A stretch of DNA of 46,424 bases from Opitutus sp. GAS368 (lineage in GTDB: Bacteria > Verrucomicrobiota > Verrucomicrobiia > Opitutales > Opitutaceae). Of this stretch, positions 33,812-42,909 are shown in pieces. Position numbers and translations under genes: made by a program. Every line of letters begins with the position of its first letter. Positions within the stretch are counted from its first letter, which is position 1. Under the pieces are notes generated by a model that was not told the DNA's origin, made no database searches, and saw only the letters and a list, made by a program, of their open reading frames with translations. Location of the stretch: the NCBI GenBank assembly GCA_945871085.1, contig CAMBVX010000007.1, forward strand, positions 1-46,424, given 5' to 3'.

Positions 33812-35239
33812 TCAGGCGACGTAGAGGCCGTCGACGACGGCCGGTTTCGGGGAAAGTTTTCTCCACGCATCGGCAAACGAATCTTCATCGTAGCCAAACA
33901 AGGGTGAGACTTCGACGGCGAAGCTGGGGCGACCGGAGGAGTCCGTCGCGACATTGGCGCCGTTGGCCGTGAGCCAACGTGCAAACTGCCGGAGCTGATC
34001 GTCTCTGCACGTCTGCGGCGAATCTAGCCCGTCGGCATTTTTCACCGGGGAAAAATCGTCCGCGCGCAGCGTCTCGATCACCACCGGGTTCTTCGCAAAC
34101 GGCAGCGCGTCGAACACAAACATCTCAAACTTCACTCCGTTCGCCTTCTCCGGCTTCACTGCGACGCCGGCTGCATCGACGGTCGGAATCTTCTTGTCGG
34201 CCCGGTGAAAGGGCAGCGTCGCGCCATCGCCGCCCGCGGCCATCCGCCGCACAAATTCCCGGTCGAGCACATGGATCGCGATGCTCCCCGCAATGTAGCG
34301 GAGCAGGCCGTTTGCATCGGTCTCGAGCTGCATCGCCATCGGCAGATCTGAATATTCCACGACCACCGATTTTCCGCCCTGCGAGCAAAAATGCCCGACC
34401 TTTTCCTCGGCGTAAGCTTTCGGCACCATCTTGCTCGTCATCTCTGAACCACGAAGCACGTGCCAACCGATAAAGGCGGGGTCGATGCACCGCACGAGGG
34501 GATTATCGACCTGAAAATAACTCAGCGTATCGATCCCTTCCCGCTGCATGAGATCGAGTGCCCCGCTGCGGCCGAGAGCCCGCAACGAACCGCCGTGACC
34601 GTCCGGTGAAAGCGCGAGCGAGCCCGTGGTCTCGAGCAGAATTTTGCCGTCGAGACTCACCGCCGGCATCCGGCCTTGGCGGAAAAAATGCACCCGCGCA
34701 GGGTCGAGGCCAAAGCAGGCGTGTTCCGCGAAGAATGTTTCGGTCGCCGCGTGGTTCGCGTGACTCGTCATGATAAACCAATGCAGGGGTCGCCCGTAAC
34801 GCAGGCCGGCCGCGCGAATTTTTTCCGCAAAAACTTGGAAGAGCGACTTTCGTTTCAGCGGTGTAACGGGAAAAGTCCCCTTCGGTCCGTCGTAGCCAAG
34901 CCGCGTCCCTTGCCCACCGGCCACCGTAAACGCCGCCACCCGCCCACCACGCAACGCGAGCTCCCCCGCCGCTTTCGCCTGCGCCCACGCCGCGGCATCG
35001 CCGCCGTATTCGGGTCGCTTTTCGTAAGGTGCCGGAGCCAAGCCCGCCAAATTTACCCCCACCGCGCCCTCGCTCTTCGCGACCAACGAACGGTAGAGTT
35101 GCGCCACCTCCGCCAAGTCTACCTCCGCCGCATCAGCCAAGAGCTGTTTTTGTTCGACCGCCGAAAGCCGGTCGAAAAAAGCGAAGACGTGCGCCTGACC
35201 GGCGCACTGAAAAAGTTCGATGATGGGGTGTTGGGCCAT
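33812..35239 (-). CDS. UDPGP-type UDP-sugar pyrophosphorylase
   Basis: It makes UDP-GlcNAc or UDP-glucose from UTP and the sugar 1-phosphate. It has 475 residues and no signal. The nucleotide loop is 'VAGGQGTRLGYDGPKGTFPV', the uridine-binding segment is 'FQVDNPLVRCIDPAFIGWH', and the sugar end is 'KFEMFVFDALPFAK' with 'FSPVKNADGLDSPQTCRDDQ'. These fit the eukaryote-like UAP1/UDPGP family rather than GalU or GlmU. The substrate cannot be fixed from motifs, but UAP1-type (N-acetylglucosamine 1-phosphate) is a good guess. It is co-transcribed with the downstream mutase, with a 15-base gap. Confidence 0.88.
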   Translation of the reverse strand: MAQHPIIELFQCAGQAHVFAFFDRLSAVEQKQLLADAAEVDLAEVAQLYRSLVAKSEGAVGVNLAGLAPAPYEKRPEYGGDAAAWAQAKAAGELALRGGRVAAFTVAGGQGTRLGYDGPKGTFPVTPLKRKSLFQVFAEKIRAAGLRYGRPLHWFIMTSHANHAATETFFAEHACFGLDPARVHFFRQGRMPAVSLDGKILLETTGSLALSPDGHGGSLRALGRSGALDLMQREGIDTLSYFQVDNPLVRCIDPAFIGWHVLRGSEMTSKMVPKAYAEEKVGHFCSQGGKSVVVEYSDLPMAMQLETDANGLLRYIAGSIAIHVLDREFVRRMAAGGDGATLPFHRADKKIPTVDAAGVAVKPEKANGVKFEMFVFDALPFAKNPVVIETLRADDFSPVKNADGLDSPQTCRDDQLRQFARWLTANGANVATDSSGRPSFAVEVSPLFGYDEDSFADAWRKLSPKPAVVDGLYVA

Positions 35240-35260
35240 GCCGCAGCGGGTGTCGTCAGA

Positions 35261-35542
35261 CTATTCAGGAAACCGGTAAATCACTTCACCTGACTTTACG
35301 AAACCCCAGCGCGCCCGCAGGGTTTTTTCGACAAATTCCGGATCGGTGCGCAGGCGTTCGAGGATGACCTGTTGAGCCTTCAGGCGCGCTTCTTCGACCG
35401 CAAGACGCTGCCGACTAGCCGCCTCCACCGCTTTCAACTGCTTGTATTCTCCCCACGCGTCGGCGAACAGCACCGTTGAGCCCACGCCCAGCCCCACAAA
35501 AAGGACGATATAGAGGCTGGCGATGATTTGGCGCGGATTCAC
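35261..35542 (-). CDS. FtsB/DivIC-like septum protein
   Basis: A 93-residue protein from a GTG start, with one N-terminal membrane helix ('IIASLYIVLFVGLGVGSTVL') and then a coiled coil ('YKQLKAVEAASRQRLAVEEA'). The short globular end 'RTDPEFVEKTLRARWGFVKS GEVIY' has the FtsB/DivIC signature in which an early Asp-Pro precedes a 'R..G...GE..Y' ending. It belongs to the divisome sub-complex FtsQ-FtsL-FtsB. It precedes the UDP-sugar pyrophosphorylase gene with a 21-base gap, so they may share a transcript. Confidence 0.8.
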   Translation of the reverse strand: MNPRQIIASLYIVLFVGLGVGSTVLFADAWGEYKQLKAVEAASRQRLAVEEARLKAQQVILERLRTDPEFVEKTLRARWGFVKSGEVIYRFPE

Positions 35543-35669
35543 GAGATAACTGCGCCATCAACGGCAGCGACCGACCGCGAGTAAAGGAGATTTCAAACTG
35601 CGCCGCAGCCGGATATTCGCGCGAAATTGGCGTGCCTTTTGAAACGCGTGCGCCACGTTCGCAGTCCGC

Positions 35670-36485
35670 ATGTATCAGAGCTATTACGGGTTTCGGGAGA
35701 TGCCGTTCAATATCACCCCCGACCCTCGGTTTCTTTACCTCAGCCCGACCCACCAAGAGGCGCTCCAGCACCTCAAGTATGGCGTGCACGAGAAGAAGGG
35801 CTTTATCGTCTTGGTCGGCGAAGTCGGCTGTGGAAAAACGACGCTGTGTCGGCGCTTCCTCAACGAGCTCGATCCGACCCATTATGACACCGCGCTGATT
35901 CTGAATCCCCGGGTCACCGAGACGCAGATGCTCAAAGCCATACTGACCGAACTGGGTGAGACGAAGCTGGCCCGGAGCCAGAACGACCTCGTCGCTCAAA
36001 TGAACCGGGTGCTCCTCGACCGCATCGAGAAGGGCCGCGACATCGTGCTCATCATCGATGAAGCCCAGAATCTCAGTAACAACGTCCTCGAACAAATCCG
36101 CCTGCTCTCGAACCTCGAAACGGACAAACAAAAGCTCCTGCAAATCGTGCTGATGGGCCAACCCGAGTTAAAAGTGGTCCTCGCCCAAGAAGAACTCCGC
36201 CAACTCCGCCAACGCATCCTCGTGCATTACGAGTTACACCCTCTCGCCGCGACGGACATCGGCCACTACATTCAGCACCGACTATCCCTCGCTGGCGGTT
36301 CTGGCCGCCCAGGATTCACCACGTGGGCCATGCGGGCGCTGCATCGGGGCAGCGGCGGGATTCCCCGCGTGCTCAATAATCTTTGCGACAAAGCCATGCT
36401 GTCCGCTTTCATTCGCGAATCCGATGAGGTCAACTATTGGGATGTGCGTCGCGCGCTCCGCGACATGAAAAATCTCACGGCCTAA
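35670..36485 (+). CDS. ExeA/GspA-like AAA ATPase
   Basis: A 271-residue ATPase. 'MYQSYYGFREMPFNITPDPR' is the usual ExeA/GspA start. Walker A is 'GEVGCGKTT', Walker B is 'IVLIIDEAQNLS', sensor 1 lies near 'IVLMGQPEL', and an arginine-rich 'RQLRQRILVHYEL' completes the AAA core. ExeA works with a GspB-type partner to place the type II secretin through peptidoglycan; similar proteins occur in exopolysaccharide loci. The next gene, 17 bases downstream, encodes exactly such a partner. No C-terminal peptidoglycan-binding domain is present, so this is the short form. Confidence 0.88.
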   Translation: MYQSYYGFREMPFNITPDPRFLYLSPTHQEALQHLKYGVHEKKGFIVLVGEVGCGKTTLCRRFLNELDPTHYDTALILNPRVTETQMLKAILTELGETKLARSQNDLVAQMNRVLLDRIEKGRDIVLIIDEAQNLSNNVLEQIRLLSNLETDKQKLLQIVLMGQPELKVVLAQEELRQLRQRILVHYELHPLAATDIGHYIQHRLSLAGGSGRPGFTTWAMRALHRGSGGIPRVLNNLCDKAMLSAFIRESDEVNYWDVRRALRDMKNLTA

Positions 36486-36502
36486 CCGCCCCGTATCCCA
36501 CG

Positions 36503-37402
36503 ATGAGTCTCATCAACGAAGCCCTGAAAAAAGCCCAACGTGTGCGCACCGGCGATACCGTTGGCTCCCTGGCCTCCATGCCCGGCGGTGGCTCCCGCGT
36601 GGCGAAACGTTCCGCCCCCCGCACTGCGCAACAGCTCGTCCTCATCGCCGCCGGTGCCATCGTGCTCATCGTCCTCTCGGTGGTCGCCACCGTTTTTCTC
36701 GTCAACCGGCCCTCCGATCCCAAGCCCGCCGTCGCCGCCACACTCAAGTTGGCGGGAGCTACGCCTGCGGCCAAGACCCCGACCGCGTCTCCCGTGATCG
36801 TCGTGCCGCTGGGCGCACCGGCACCCGCGGCTGCCGATCCCGCGCCCCTCACCCCGGTGAGCGACACTCAGCTGCACGCAGCCAAACCGAACGCCCTCCC
36901 CTCTGCGCCGATCAACGCCCCGCCTGCGCGCACCGCCGCCGTTGCCTCGACTCCCCCGGATACGAAGCCCGCCCTCGCAACTCCCGCCGTCATCCCGACC
37001 GCCCGTCCGCCCGCCGCCCCACCGGCCGTCGAGCCCGCGCCGGCCTCCTCCGCGCCCGTAGCGGCGACGCCGAATCCAAACGCGCCGCCGGTGCCGTCAG
37101 CGAACGCGCCCACCCCCGTCTTGGCTCCTCCCGCCGTGGCCGCCGAGCGCTCGGCTCCGGCTCCGCTCCCGGTCGCCCCCTCCCCGCCTAGGCTCGACGA
37201 GCGTGCCATCCGCTTCGTCGACGCCATCAAGGTCGCTGGCGTCCGCGCGGCGGGCACCGAGAGTCGCGTGCTCCTCAACGACCGCGTTTTCCGCATCAAC
37301 GAAATCGTCGAGCGCAACTTCGGCCTGCGTCTCAGCAAAGTTGAATCCAATACCCTCACGTTCACCGATGCCAACGGCGCGGTCTATGTGAAACACCTCT
37401 GA
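36503..37402 (+). CDS. GspB-like membrane protein
   Basis: A 299-residue protein that begins 'SLINEALKKAQRVR', typical of short N-terminal segments before the membrane helix in GspB/ExeB proteins. One membrane helix follows at about residues 48-72 ('VLIAAGAIVLIVLSVVATVF'). A periplasmic Pro/Ala-rich linker of about 150 residues comes next. The small C-terminal domain ('IKVAGVRAAGTESRVLLNDR', ending 'TFTDANGAVYVKHL') matches the T2SSB domain. It likely tethers the ExeA-like ATPase to the cell wall. The stop lies 11 bases from the stop of the convergent sugar transferase gene. Confidence 0.82.
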   Translation: MSLINEALKKAQRVRTGDTVGSLASMPGGGSRVAKRSAPRTAQQLVLIAAGAIVLIVLSVVATVFLVNRPSDPKPAVAATLKLAGATPAAKTPTASPVIVVPLGAPAPAAADPAPLTPVSDTQLHAAKPNALPSAPINAPPARTAAVASTPPDTKPALATPAVIPTARPPAAPPAVEPAPASSAPVAATPNPNAPPVPSANAPTPVLAPPAVAAERSAPAPLPVAPSPPRLDERAIRFVDAIKVAGVRAAGTESRVLLNDRVFRINEIVERNFGLRLSKVESNTLTFTDANGAVYVKHL

Positions 37403-37413
37403 GTCGGTCGCGC

Positions 37414-38835
37414 TCAGTTCGCCGTCTCGGGCGGGCGCACCACCTGTCCCAGCGTTCGCACCGTGATTTGCAGGTCGAGCCAGATCGACCAATGCGTGAT
37501 GTAGTGGACATCCCAATGCACGCGCCGCCGCAGCATCTCCTGTTCAAGAATCTGCCCGCGATAACCCAAACTCTGCGCCAGTCCGCTGATCCCGGGTTTG
37601 ACCAGATGACGCGTCCGGTAGCCGCGCGTCTGTTGCCGAAATTCATCATCCAGGAGGGGCATGTAGGGCCGGGGGCCGACGACACTCATCTCGCCCATAA
37701 GCACATTCCAAAACTGGGGAAACTCATCCAGACTTCGCCGCCGCAAAAACCGCCCGAACGGAAAAACCCGCTCGTCCTCGGCGGTCGCCTGTTTCGCCTC
37801 ATGGAGCGCGCCGACCTTGCCCTCGAACATCGAACGAAACTTCAGCATCCGAAACGGCTCGCCTTGTTGTCCGCGACGCTCCCGCGCGTGAAACAGGGGT
37901 CCGGGCGCCTGCACCCTCTGCACTTGCCAAACCCACACGCACAACGGAGGGAGCAACAGCACGACAACCGGCAGCGCGATCGCCAGATCAAAGACGCGCT
38001 TCACGACCCGGTTGAGCGGATCTTCCAGCGGCTCCTCTTGCAACGTATAGAAATGCCGCCCGTCTTCAACCGTCGGCACCAGGGGGTGCGTATAACGCTC
38101 CGCGAGATTGTGGTGAATGAGCAATCGGCAGCCTTGGTCATGGCAAATTTCGATCACGCTCTGCGCCTCAGCGTCACTGGCCGGCATCTCCAAGAAGATC
38201 ACCTGTCCGATTTCGCGCTCCGCCAACACTCGCGGCAAATCCGCCACGCGCCCCAGCCACGGCGCTGGCAGCGGCGTCACTGAGCCCGGGCTAACCTCGT
38301 CCGACAACAGGCCGACCGGAAAAATCCCCAAGGGCTCTTTGCCCGCAATCCAGTCGTCGAGGCGGGCAAACGAATCGAGGCGACCGATGAAGACCGTGGG
38401 CAAGCGATGTCCCCGGCGAAATACCAGCTTCGCCAACGCTCGTGGCATGCGCGCATTCAGCACCGAAAGTCCGAGCCAACACCACACAAGGAAACTCCCC
38501 AAAAACAGTCGGCTGATGCTGCGATCCAACGTCGCGAACATCATCGTAAACGTCAGCAGCGCCATGAGCGCCACTTGCCACGCGGCCAGCCGCGCCGCGT
38601 CCCCCAAATCGAGCAAGTGAAACCGCGCCGCGAGCCGGCCCAAGGCCCGCGCGGACAACGCCATTCCCCCAATCATACACAAAAAATACGGCAGCAGATT
38701 GACCTCACGGCTCAGCCGCACAATCGGCACATAGCGCATGATGAATTCCGCATAAACCCAAAAAAACACGCCCACGCCCAGCGCGCTCACGCCGGCATGG
38801 AGGTTGGCCAATCCGCGCGAACGCGTGGTTATCAT
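37414..38835 (-). CDS. Polyprenyl-phosphate sugar phosphotransferase (WcaJ/PssY-like)
   Basis: A 473-residue inner-membrane enzyme that starts an exopolysaccharide or O-antigen unit by moving a sugar 1-phosphate onto undecaprenyl phosphate. Four N-terminal membrane helices lead to a degenerate nucleotide-binding-like middle domain (about 140-260), then a re-entrant helix and the Bac_transf catalytic domain: 'KRVFDLAIALPVVVLLLPPL', 'GPLFHARERRGQQGEPFRML', 'FLRRRSLDEFPQFWNVL', 'MSVVGPRPYMP' and 'RHLVKPGISGLAQ'. All family motifs are intact. No other glycosyltransferase genes are adjacent. It is convergent with the GspB-like gene. Confidence 0.93.
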   Translation of the reverse strand: MITTRSRGLANLHAGVSALGVGVFFWVYAEFIMRYVPIVRLSREVNLLPYFLCMIGGMALSARALGRLAARFHLLDLGDAARLAAWQVALMALLTFTMMFATLDRSISRLFLGSFLVWCWLGLSVLNARMPRALAKLVFRRGHRLPTVFIGRLDSFARLDDWIAGKEPLGIFPVGLLSDEVSPGSVTPLPAPWLGRVADLPRVLAEREIGQVIFLEMPASDAEAQSVIEICHDQGCRLLIHHNLAERYTHPLVPTVEDGRHFYTLQEEPLEDPLNRVVKRVFDLAIALPVVVLLLPPLCVWVWQVQRVQAPGPLFHARERRGQQGEPFRMLKFRSMFEGKVGALHEAKQATAEDERVFPFGRFLRRRSLDEFPQFWNVLMGEMSVVGPRPYMPLLDDEFRQQTRGYRTRHLVKPGISGLAQSLGYRGQILEQEMLRRRVHWDVHYITHWSIWLDLQITVRTLGQVVRPPETAN

Positions 38836-38879
38836 GGATCGTTTTTATGCAGGAGCCACCGATGACGCGCAAGCGCGCC

Positions 38880-40640
38880 CTACCGCCTCCGATCCGCCAG
38901 CCACTGTTTTACCTCGGCCAGCGGGCGCGTGTTGAGCACGTGCTCGCGGGTGAGCCAGCCCTTCCGCGCCGAATTTATCCCCGCGCGCACGTCCTGGAGC
39001 CCCCCCGTTTCGTGGGCATCCGGATTGATCGAAGTCAGCAGGCCTCGCTCCGCCGCCTTGCGCCAATGCCGCCAGTCCAAGTCGAGACGCCACGGGTTCG
39101 CGTTCAGTTCGATGACAACGTTGTTCGCAATCGCCGCATCGATTACTTTCGTCACGTCGACTTGGTAACCTTCCCGGCGTAACAACAGCCGCCCCGTCAG
39201 GTGCCCCAACATCGTAGTCGCAGGGTGCTCGATCGCGCGGATAATTCGGGCGGTCATCGTCGCTTCATCCTGCGTAAACGCGTTGTGCACCGACACCACG
39301 ACGTAATCGACTTTCGCCAACAGCGCGTCGTCGTAGTCGAGCCGTCCATCCGTCAGAACATCACATTCCGTTCCGGTGAAAACATGGGTCGTGAAACGCT
39401 GCGACGCGTTCAACGCGTGGACCTCGCCGATCTGCTGGAGCAATCGCTCTTCGCTCAGTCCCTTCGCCTGTACGCTCGCCTTCGAGTGGTCGGCGACCCC
39501 GAAATACTCCCACCCGAGCGCCTCCGCCGCGGCCGTCATTTCCGCGAGCGTGTTCCGCCCATCGGAGGCCGTCGTGTGATTATGAAACGCTCCCCGCAAG
39601 TCGGCCAGCTCCACGAACCGCGGCAGCGCGCCCCGCTCCGCTGCGTCGATCTCGCCGAGACCTTCCCGCAACTCGGGCGGGATGAACGTCAATTTCAACG
39701 CGGCGAACAATTCCGCTTCGCTGCTCGCGACGACACTTTTCCCCTGCTCCGCCTTTTCCTTCGCCGTGCCCTCACCTTCCGCCGGCACGAGTCCCCATTC
39801 ACTGAGACTGAGCCCCGCCGCAAGTGCCCGCTGGCGCAACTGAACATTATGATCCTTCGAACCCGTGAAATGATGCAGCGCAAAAGCGAACTGCACCTCG
39901 GGCACGATGCGCAAATCCGCCTGCAAGCCGCTCTCAAACCGCACGCTCGCCTTCGTTTCTCCCTTGGCGGTGACCTCTTTCACGCCCGGTTGCGCGACAA
40001 ACCACTCGACCACCGGCGCGACGTCGTTCGCCGCCACGATAAAATCCAGATCGCCCACCGTCTCCAATCCCCGCCGTAAACTTCCCGCCGACTCCGCCCG
40101 GCGCACCTGCGGTAAGGCGCGCAACCCCGCGACGATCGGTCCGGCGATTTGCGCCGCGTCCCACCAAAGATGCCGGCACCCATAGGCCTCCCGATTCCTG
40201 ATCCCCGCGACGATCTTCTCCTGCGTTTTTTCACCGAAGCCCTCAAGTTCGGCGACCTTCCCCTCGGCGCACGCTTGCCCCAACGCCGCGATGCTCGCGA
40301 TCCCCAGTTTACTGTGCAGCGCCCGGATTTTTTTTGGCCCGAGCCCGGGGATTTGCAGCATCTCGGCGAGGCCCGGCTCAATCGAAGCTTTCAATTTTTC
40401 AAAAAAAACGAGTCGCCCCGTCGTCTGCAGCTCGGTGATTTTCTGCACCAACGCCTCGCCAAAACCCTTGATCGTGCCGAGTTCGCCCGCCGCGATCAAC
40501 CGCACCAATTCAGCCTCTTCCATCGCCTCCAGGGCCCGCGCGCCCGATTGATACGCGCGGATCTTAAAGGGATTTTCTCCACTCAATTCCAGCAGCGTCC
40601 CGATCTCGTTCAGCACATCGGCCATTTCGTTTTTTGTCAT
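38880..40640 (-). CDS. polX: DNA polymerase X family protein with PHP domain
   Basis: A 586-residue DNA repair polymerase with 3'-5' exonuclease or AP-endonuclease activity, like B. subtilis PolX. The N-terminal lyase-like and helix-hairpin-helix regions include '[18 protein letters not shown]'. The polymerase palm has '[17 protein letters not shown]' (two metal Asp) and a third Asp in 'QADLRIV'. The C-terminal PHP domain has '[10 protein letters not shown]', 'GVADHSKAS', 'GTECDVL' and 'INPDAHE'. Domain set and length match the family. The start ATG gives the expected '[20 protein letters not shown]'. It is alone on its strand, 44 bases before the sugar transferase gene. Confidence 0.95.
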   Translation of the reverse strand: MTKNEMADVLNEIGTLLELSGENPFKIRAYQSGARALEAMEEAELVRLIAAGELGTIKGFGEALVQKITELQTTGRLVFFEKLKASIEPGLAEMLQIPGLGPKKIRALHSKLGIASIAALGQACAEGKVAELEGFGEKTQEKIVAGIRNREAYGCRHLWWDAAQIAGPIVAGLRALPQVRRAESAGSLRRGLETVGDLDFIVAANDVAPVVEWFVAQPGVKEVTAKGETKASVRFESGLQADLRIVPEVQFAFALHHFTGSKDHNVQLRQRALAAGLSLSEWGLVPAEGEGTAKEKAEQGKSVVASSEAELFAALKLTFIPPELREGLGEIDAAERGALPRFVELADLRGAFHNHTTASDGRNTLAEMTAAAEALGWEYFGVADHSKASVQAKGLSEERLLQQIGEVHALNASQRFTTHVFTGTECDVLTDGRLDYDDALLAKVDYVVVSVHNAFTQDEATMTARIIRAIEHPATTMLGHLTGRLLLRREGYQVDVTKVIDAAIANNVVIELNANPWRLDLDWRHWRKAAERGLLTSINPDAHETGGLQDVRAGINSARKGWLTREHVLNTRPLAEVKQWLADRRR

Positions 40641-40682
40641 GAAAGAGCACTAGCCCAATCCCTTTGCGCCGTAAGCTTTTTA

Positions 40683-41816
40683 TTACGGCTCATTGCTCGC
40701 GATGGCCGCCGCCACCGTCGTGGCCAACGCAGCCCGATCAAGTTTCCCCATTTCATTCCGCGGCCATTCCGGAACCACCAAAAATCGCTTCGGCTTGTTC
40801 GCCCCTGCCAGCGCGACCACCGCCCGCGCGAAATCGGGCGCCTGGACGTCCGCCGGATAGCACGCCACCACCACCTGCCCCCACTCGGCATCCGGCACAC
40901 CCACGACCGCTACGTCCGAAAATTCCCCGCTCGCCCGCAGAGCCGCCTCGACCTCCGTCGGCTGCACTTTTTTCCCACCGGTGATAATCACCGCATCACG
41001 CCGCCCCGTGACGTGGAGATGACCTTGAGCATCCAGGCGTCCGTTGTCTTCGGTCTGGAATTCTCGTGCTGCGCGCCACTCAGGAAAATACCCGTGAAAC
41101 ACCGAGTCGCCTGCCACGCTCACGGTCCCGTCGGTGTTGAGCGAAACCCTCGCGTGCGGCAGCGCCGTCCCGCTGCTGCGGTTCCCGCTCAAAAATTCTT
41201 CCGGTCGCAGCGCCGTGACCATGGCCGCCGTCTCCGTCATGCCGTAACTCAACGACACCGGCAGCTCCTCCTTCGCCGCCGCCTCGGCCAACGCCGGCCA
41301 GACCGGCCCGCCGCCGATAAAAATCACCCGAAACGTCCGCAACCACGCCACCGCCTCCGGCCACGCCAATAGTCGCTGTAATTGAGTCGGCACGAGCGAG
41401 AGCACCCAATCGCCGCTCTGCCGGTCGAGCACCGGTACCTTGCCCGCTTCCAATTTTTTCCATTCCCATCCGACATAGCGGCCCTGCGTCGCCGCACAAC
41501 GCACGTGGGCCATCAGGCCGCTCACATGGTAGGCCGGCAGCACCCCTACGGCGTTCACCCGTTCGAAACCGAAATGTGCGCAAAATCCCCTTACAGCCGC
41601 CGTCAACGTGACCTCGTCATGCCGCGCGAAGCGGACGCGCCCGCTGGTCCCTCCCGTCGGCAGGCCCAGCCAACCGTGACTCTCTCTGGCACCCGCTGAA
41701 ACGACGCCCACCGGCAGGTGTTCTACCCGCCGGGGATCACGCACGAAAAAAAGTTCGCCGTGTTCTTCGGCGACACCGCTCGCGCGCAGGAGCGATTTCA
41801 ACTCAGCGCGTTCCAT
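40683..41816 (-). CDS. menE: o-Succinylbenzoate-CoA ligase (short form)
   Basis: It activates o-succinylbenzoate to its CoA ester in menaquinone synthesis. It has 377 residues, shorter than the usual 450-490, because the N-terminal adenylation subdomain is reduced. The phosphate loop reads 'LPTGGTSGRVRFARHDE' instead of the standard SGTTGxPK. That variant resembles what I recall of cyanobacterial and plant MenE. Later motifs are normal: 'VSLSYGMTETAAMV', 'GRRDAVIITGGKKVQPTEVE' and 'PRNEMGKLDR' with the catalytic Lys. Its start overlaps the end of menC by 19 bases, implying coupled translation and supporting the MenE assignment. Confidence 0.87.
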   Translation of the reverse strand: MERAELKSLLRASGVAEEHGELFFVRDPRRVEHLPVGVVSAGARESHGWLGLPTGGTSGRVRFARHDEVTLTAAVRGFCAHFGFERVNAVGVLPAYHVSGLMAHVRCAATQGRYVGWEWKKLEAGKVPVLDRQSGDWVLSLVPTQLQRLLAWPEAVAWLRTFRVIFIGGGPVWPALAEAAAKEELPVSLSYGMTETAAMVTALRPEEFLSGNRSSGTALPHARVSLNTDGTVSVAGDSVFHGYFPEWRAAREFQTEDNGRLDAQGHLHVTGRRDAVIITGGKKVQPTEVEAALRASGEFSDVAVVGVPDAEWGQVVVACYPADVQAPDFARAVVALAGANKPKRFLVVPEWPRNEMGKLDRAALATTVAAAIASNEP

Positions 41817-42817
41817 ACGGCCTCCGCGTTGATGCGTTCGACGTCTTCCCAGCGGACAAACGGCGCAGCCTGCGGGCCGTCAAACCTCGCGTCCGCAAAC
41901 AGCGGCCACACTCCAAAGCCCAGCGCCCTCGCTGCGCCCGGCCAAGCAAACGCCACCCGCAGCGCCGCCTTCGCCCCCACCGCCGTTTCCAACGCCGAGG
42001 AAAACACCACCGCCGCGTTCGCCTTCGCGAGGCGGTCCACCGTGGTCGCCACGTGGCCCAGTAGCGCGGGCTTGATGACAAACACCCCACGCCAGCCCGC
42101 CCCCAGCCAACGCTCAATATCACCATCCCCCGCGACGGACTCATCGAGGGCGATCGGCGTAGGAAAATCCTCCGCCAGTCCGCGTAACAAATCGTCCGCG
42201 CCCCGCGCCTCGGGTGCGACGGGTTGCTCGACAAATTCAACCGGGCGCTCGGCGCACTTCTCGAGCCAACGTTCCGCCCGCCGCCGATCCCACGCCCCGT
42301 TCGCATCGAGCCGTAGCTTCGCGCCCGGCGGCAGCCCGCCACAAAGATCATCCAGCAGCGACAACTCGTCCGCCACGTCCCCCACGCCGACTTTCCATTT
42401 GAACACCCGAAAGCCCATTTCTCCTTTGGCTGGCAAAACGTCGAGCGCCGCGCGCCCCGCCGGGAGCAACGCCGCGACACTCAAGTAAGGCACTTCCTTC
42501 CCACAGCCCGCCGTCACCGCGGCGCACTCGCCCATCGCCGCCGTCAGCGCGTTTCTCACACAACACAATTTATCCGGTAAACTCGCCAGCGTGTCTGCCC
42601 CCGCCTGTGCCCCCACCAGCTGACACGCCGCCTCGGCTTCGTCGGCGGTTTCCGTCCCAAACCAAGGCAACACCGCCGCCTCCCCAAAGGCCACGGCACC
42701 TTCCGCCGTCTCCAGTCGCACCAGCACGCCTTCGCGTTCGGTCCAACGGCCATGCGCCGTGCGCACGGGTGCCCGCAACGGTAAACGATAGCGGCGAAAT
42801 TGAAAAAGGTAACTCAC
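41798..42817 (-). CDS. menC: o-Succinylbenzoate synthase
   Basis: An enolase-superfamily dehydratase that makes o-succinylbenzoate for menaquinone. The GTG at 42817 (preceded by GGAAG at about 5 bases) gives 339 residues and the expected start '[20 protein letters not shown]'. The open frame continues to 42901 but reads poorly. Catalytic elements are 'FKWKVGVG' (acid/base Lys of KxK), 'RLDANGAWD' (metal Asp), 'VEFVEQPV' (metal Glu), 'IALDESV' (metal Asp) and 'FVIKPALLG' (second Lys). '[17 protein letters not shown]' recalls cyanobacterial MenC. It overlaps menE by 19 bases and diverges from guaB. Confidence 0.88.
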   Translation of the reverse strand: MSYLFQFRRYRLPLRAPVRTAHGRWTEREGVLVRLETAEGAVAFGEAAVLPWFGTETADEAEAACQLVGAQAGADTLASLPDKLCCVRNALTAAMGECAAVTAGCGKEVPYLSVAALLPAGRAALDVLPAKGEMGFRVFKWKVGVGDVADELSLLDDLCGGLPPGAKLRLDANGAWDRRRAERWLEKCAERPVEFVEQPVAPEARGADDLLRGLAEDFPTPIALDESVAGDGDIERWLGAGWRGVFVIKPALLGHVATTVDRLAKANAAVVFSSALETAVGAKAALRVAFAWPGAARALGFGVWPLFADARFDGPQAAPFVRWEDVERINAEAVWNALS

Positions 42818-42909
42818 GGCTTCCACGACATACCTGCACGCGCCCGCGCGCAAACCCGAGTTTCTGTTTGCGCTCTGCCGCGCCGCGCCTACTCCGTTCA
42901 TCGCAATCT

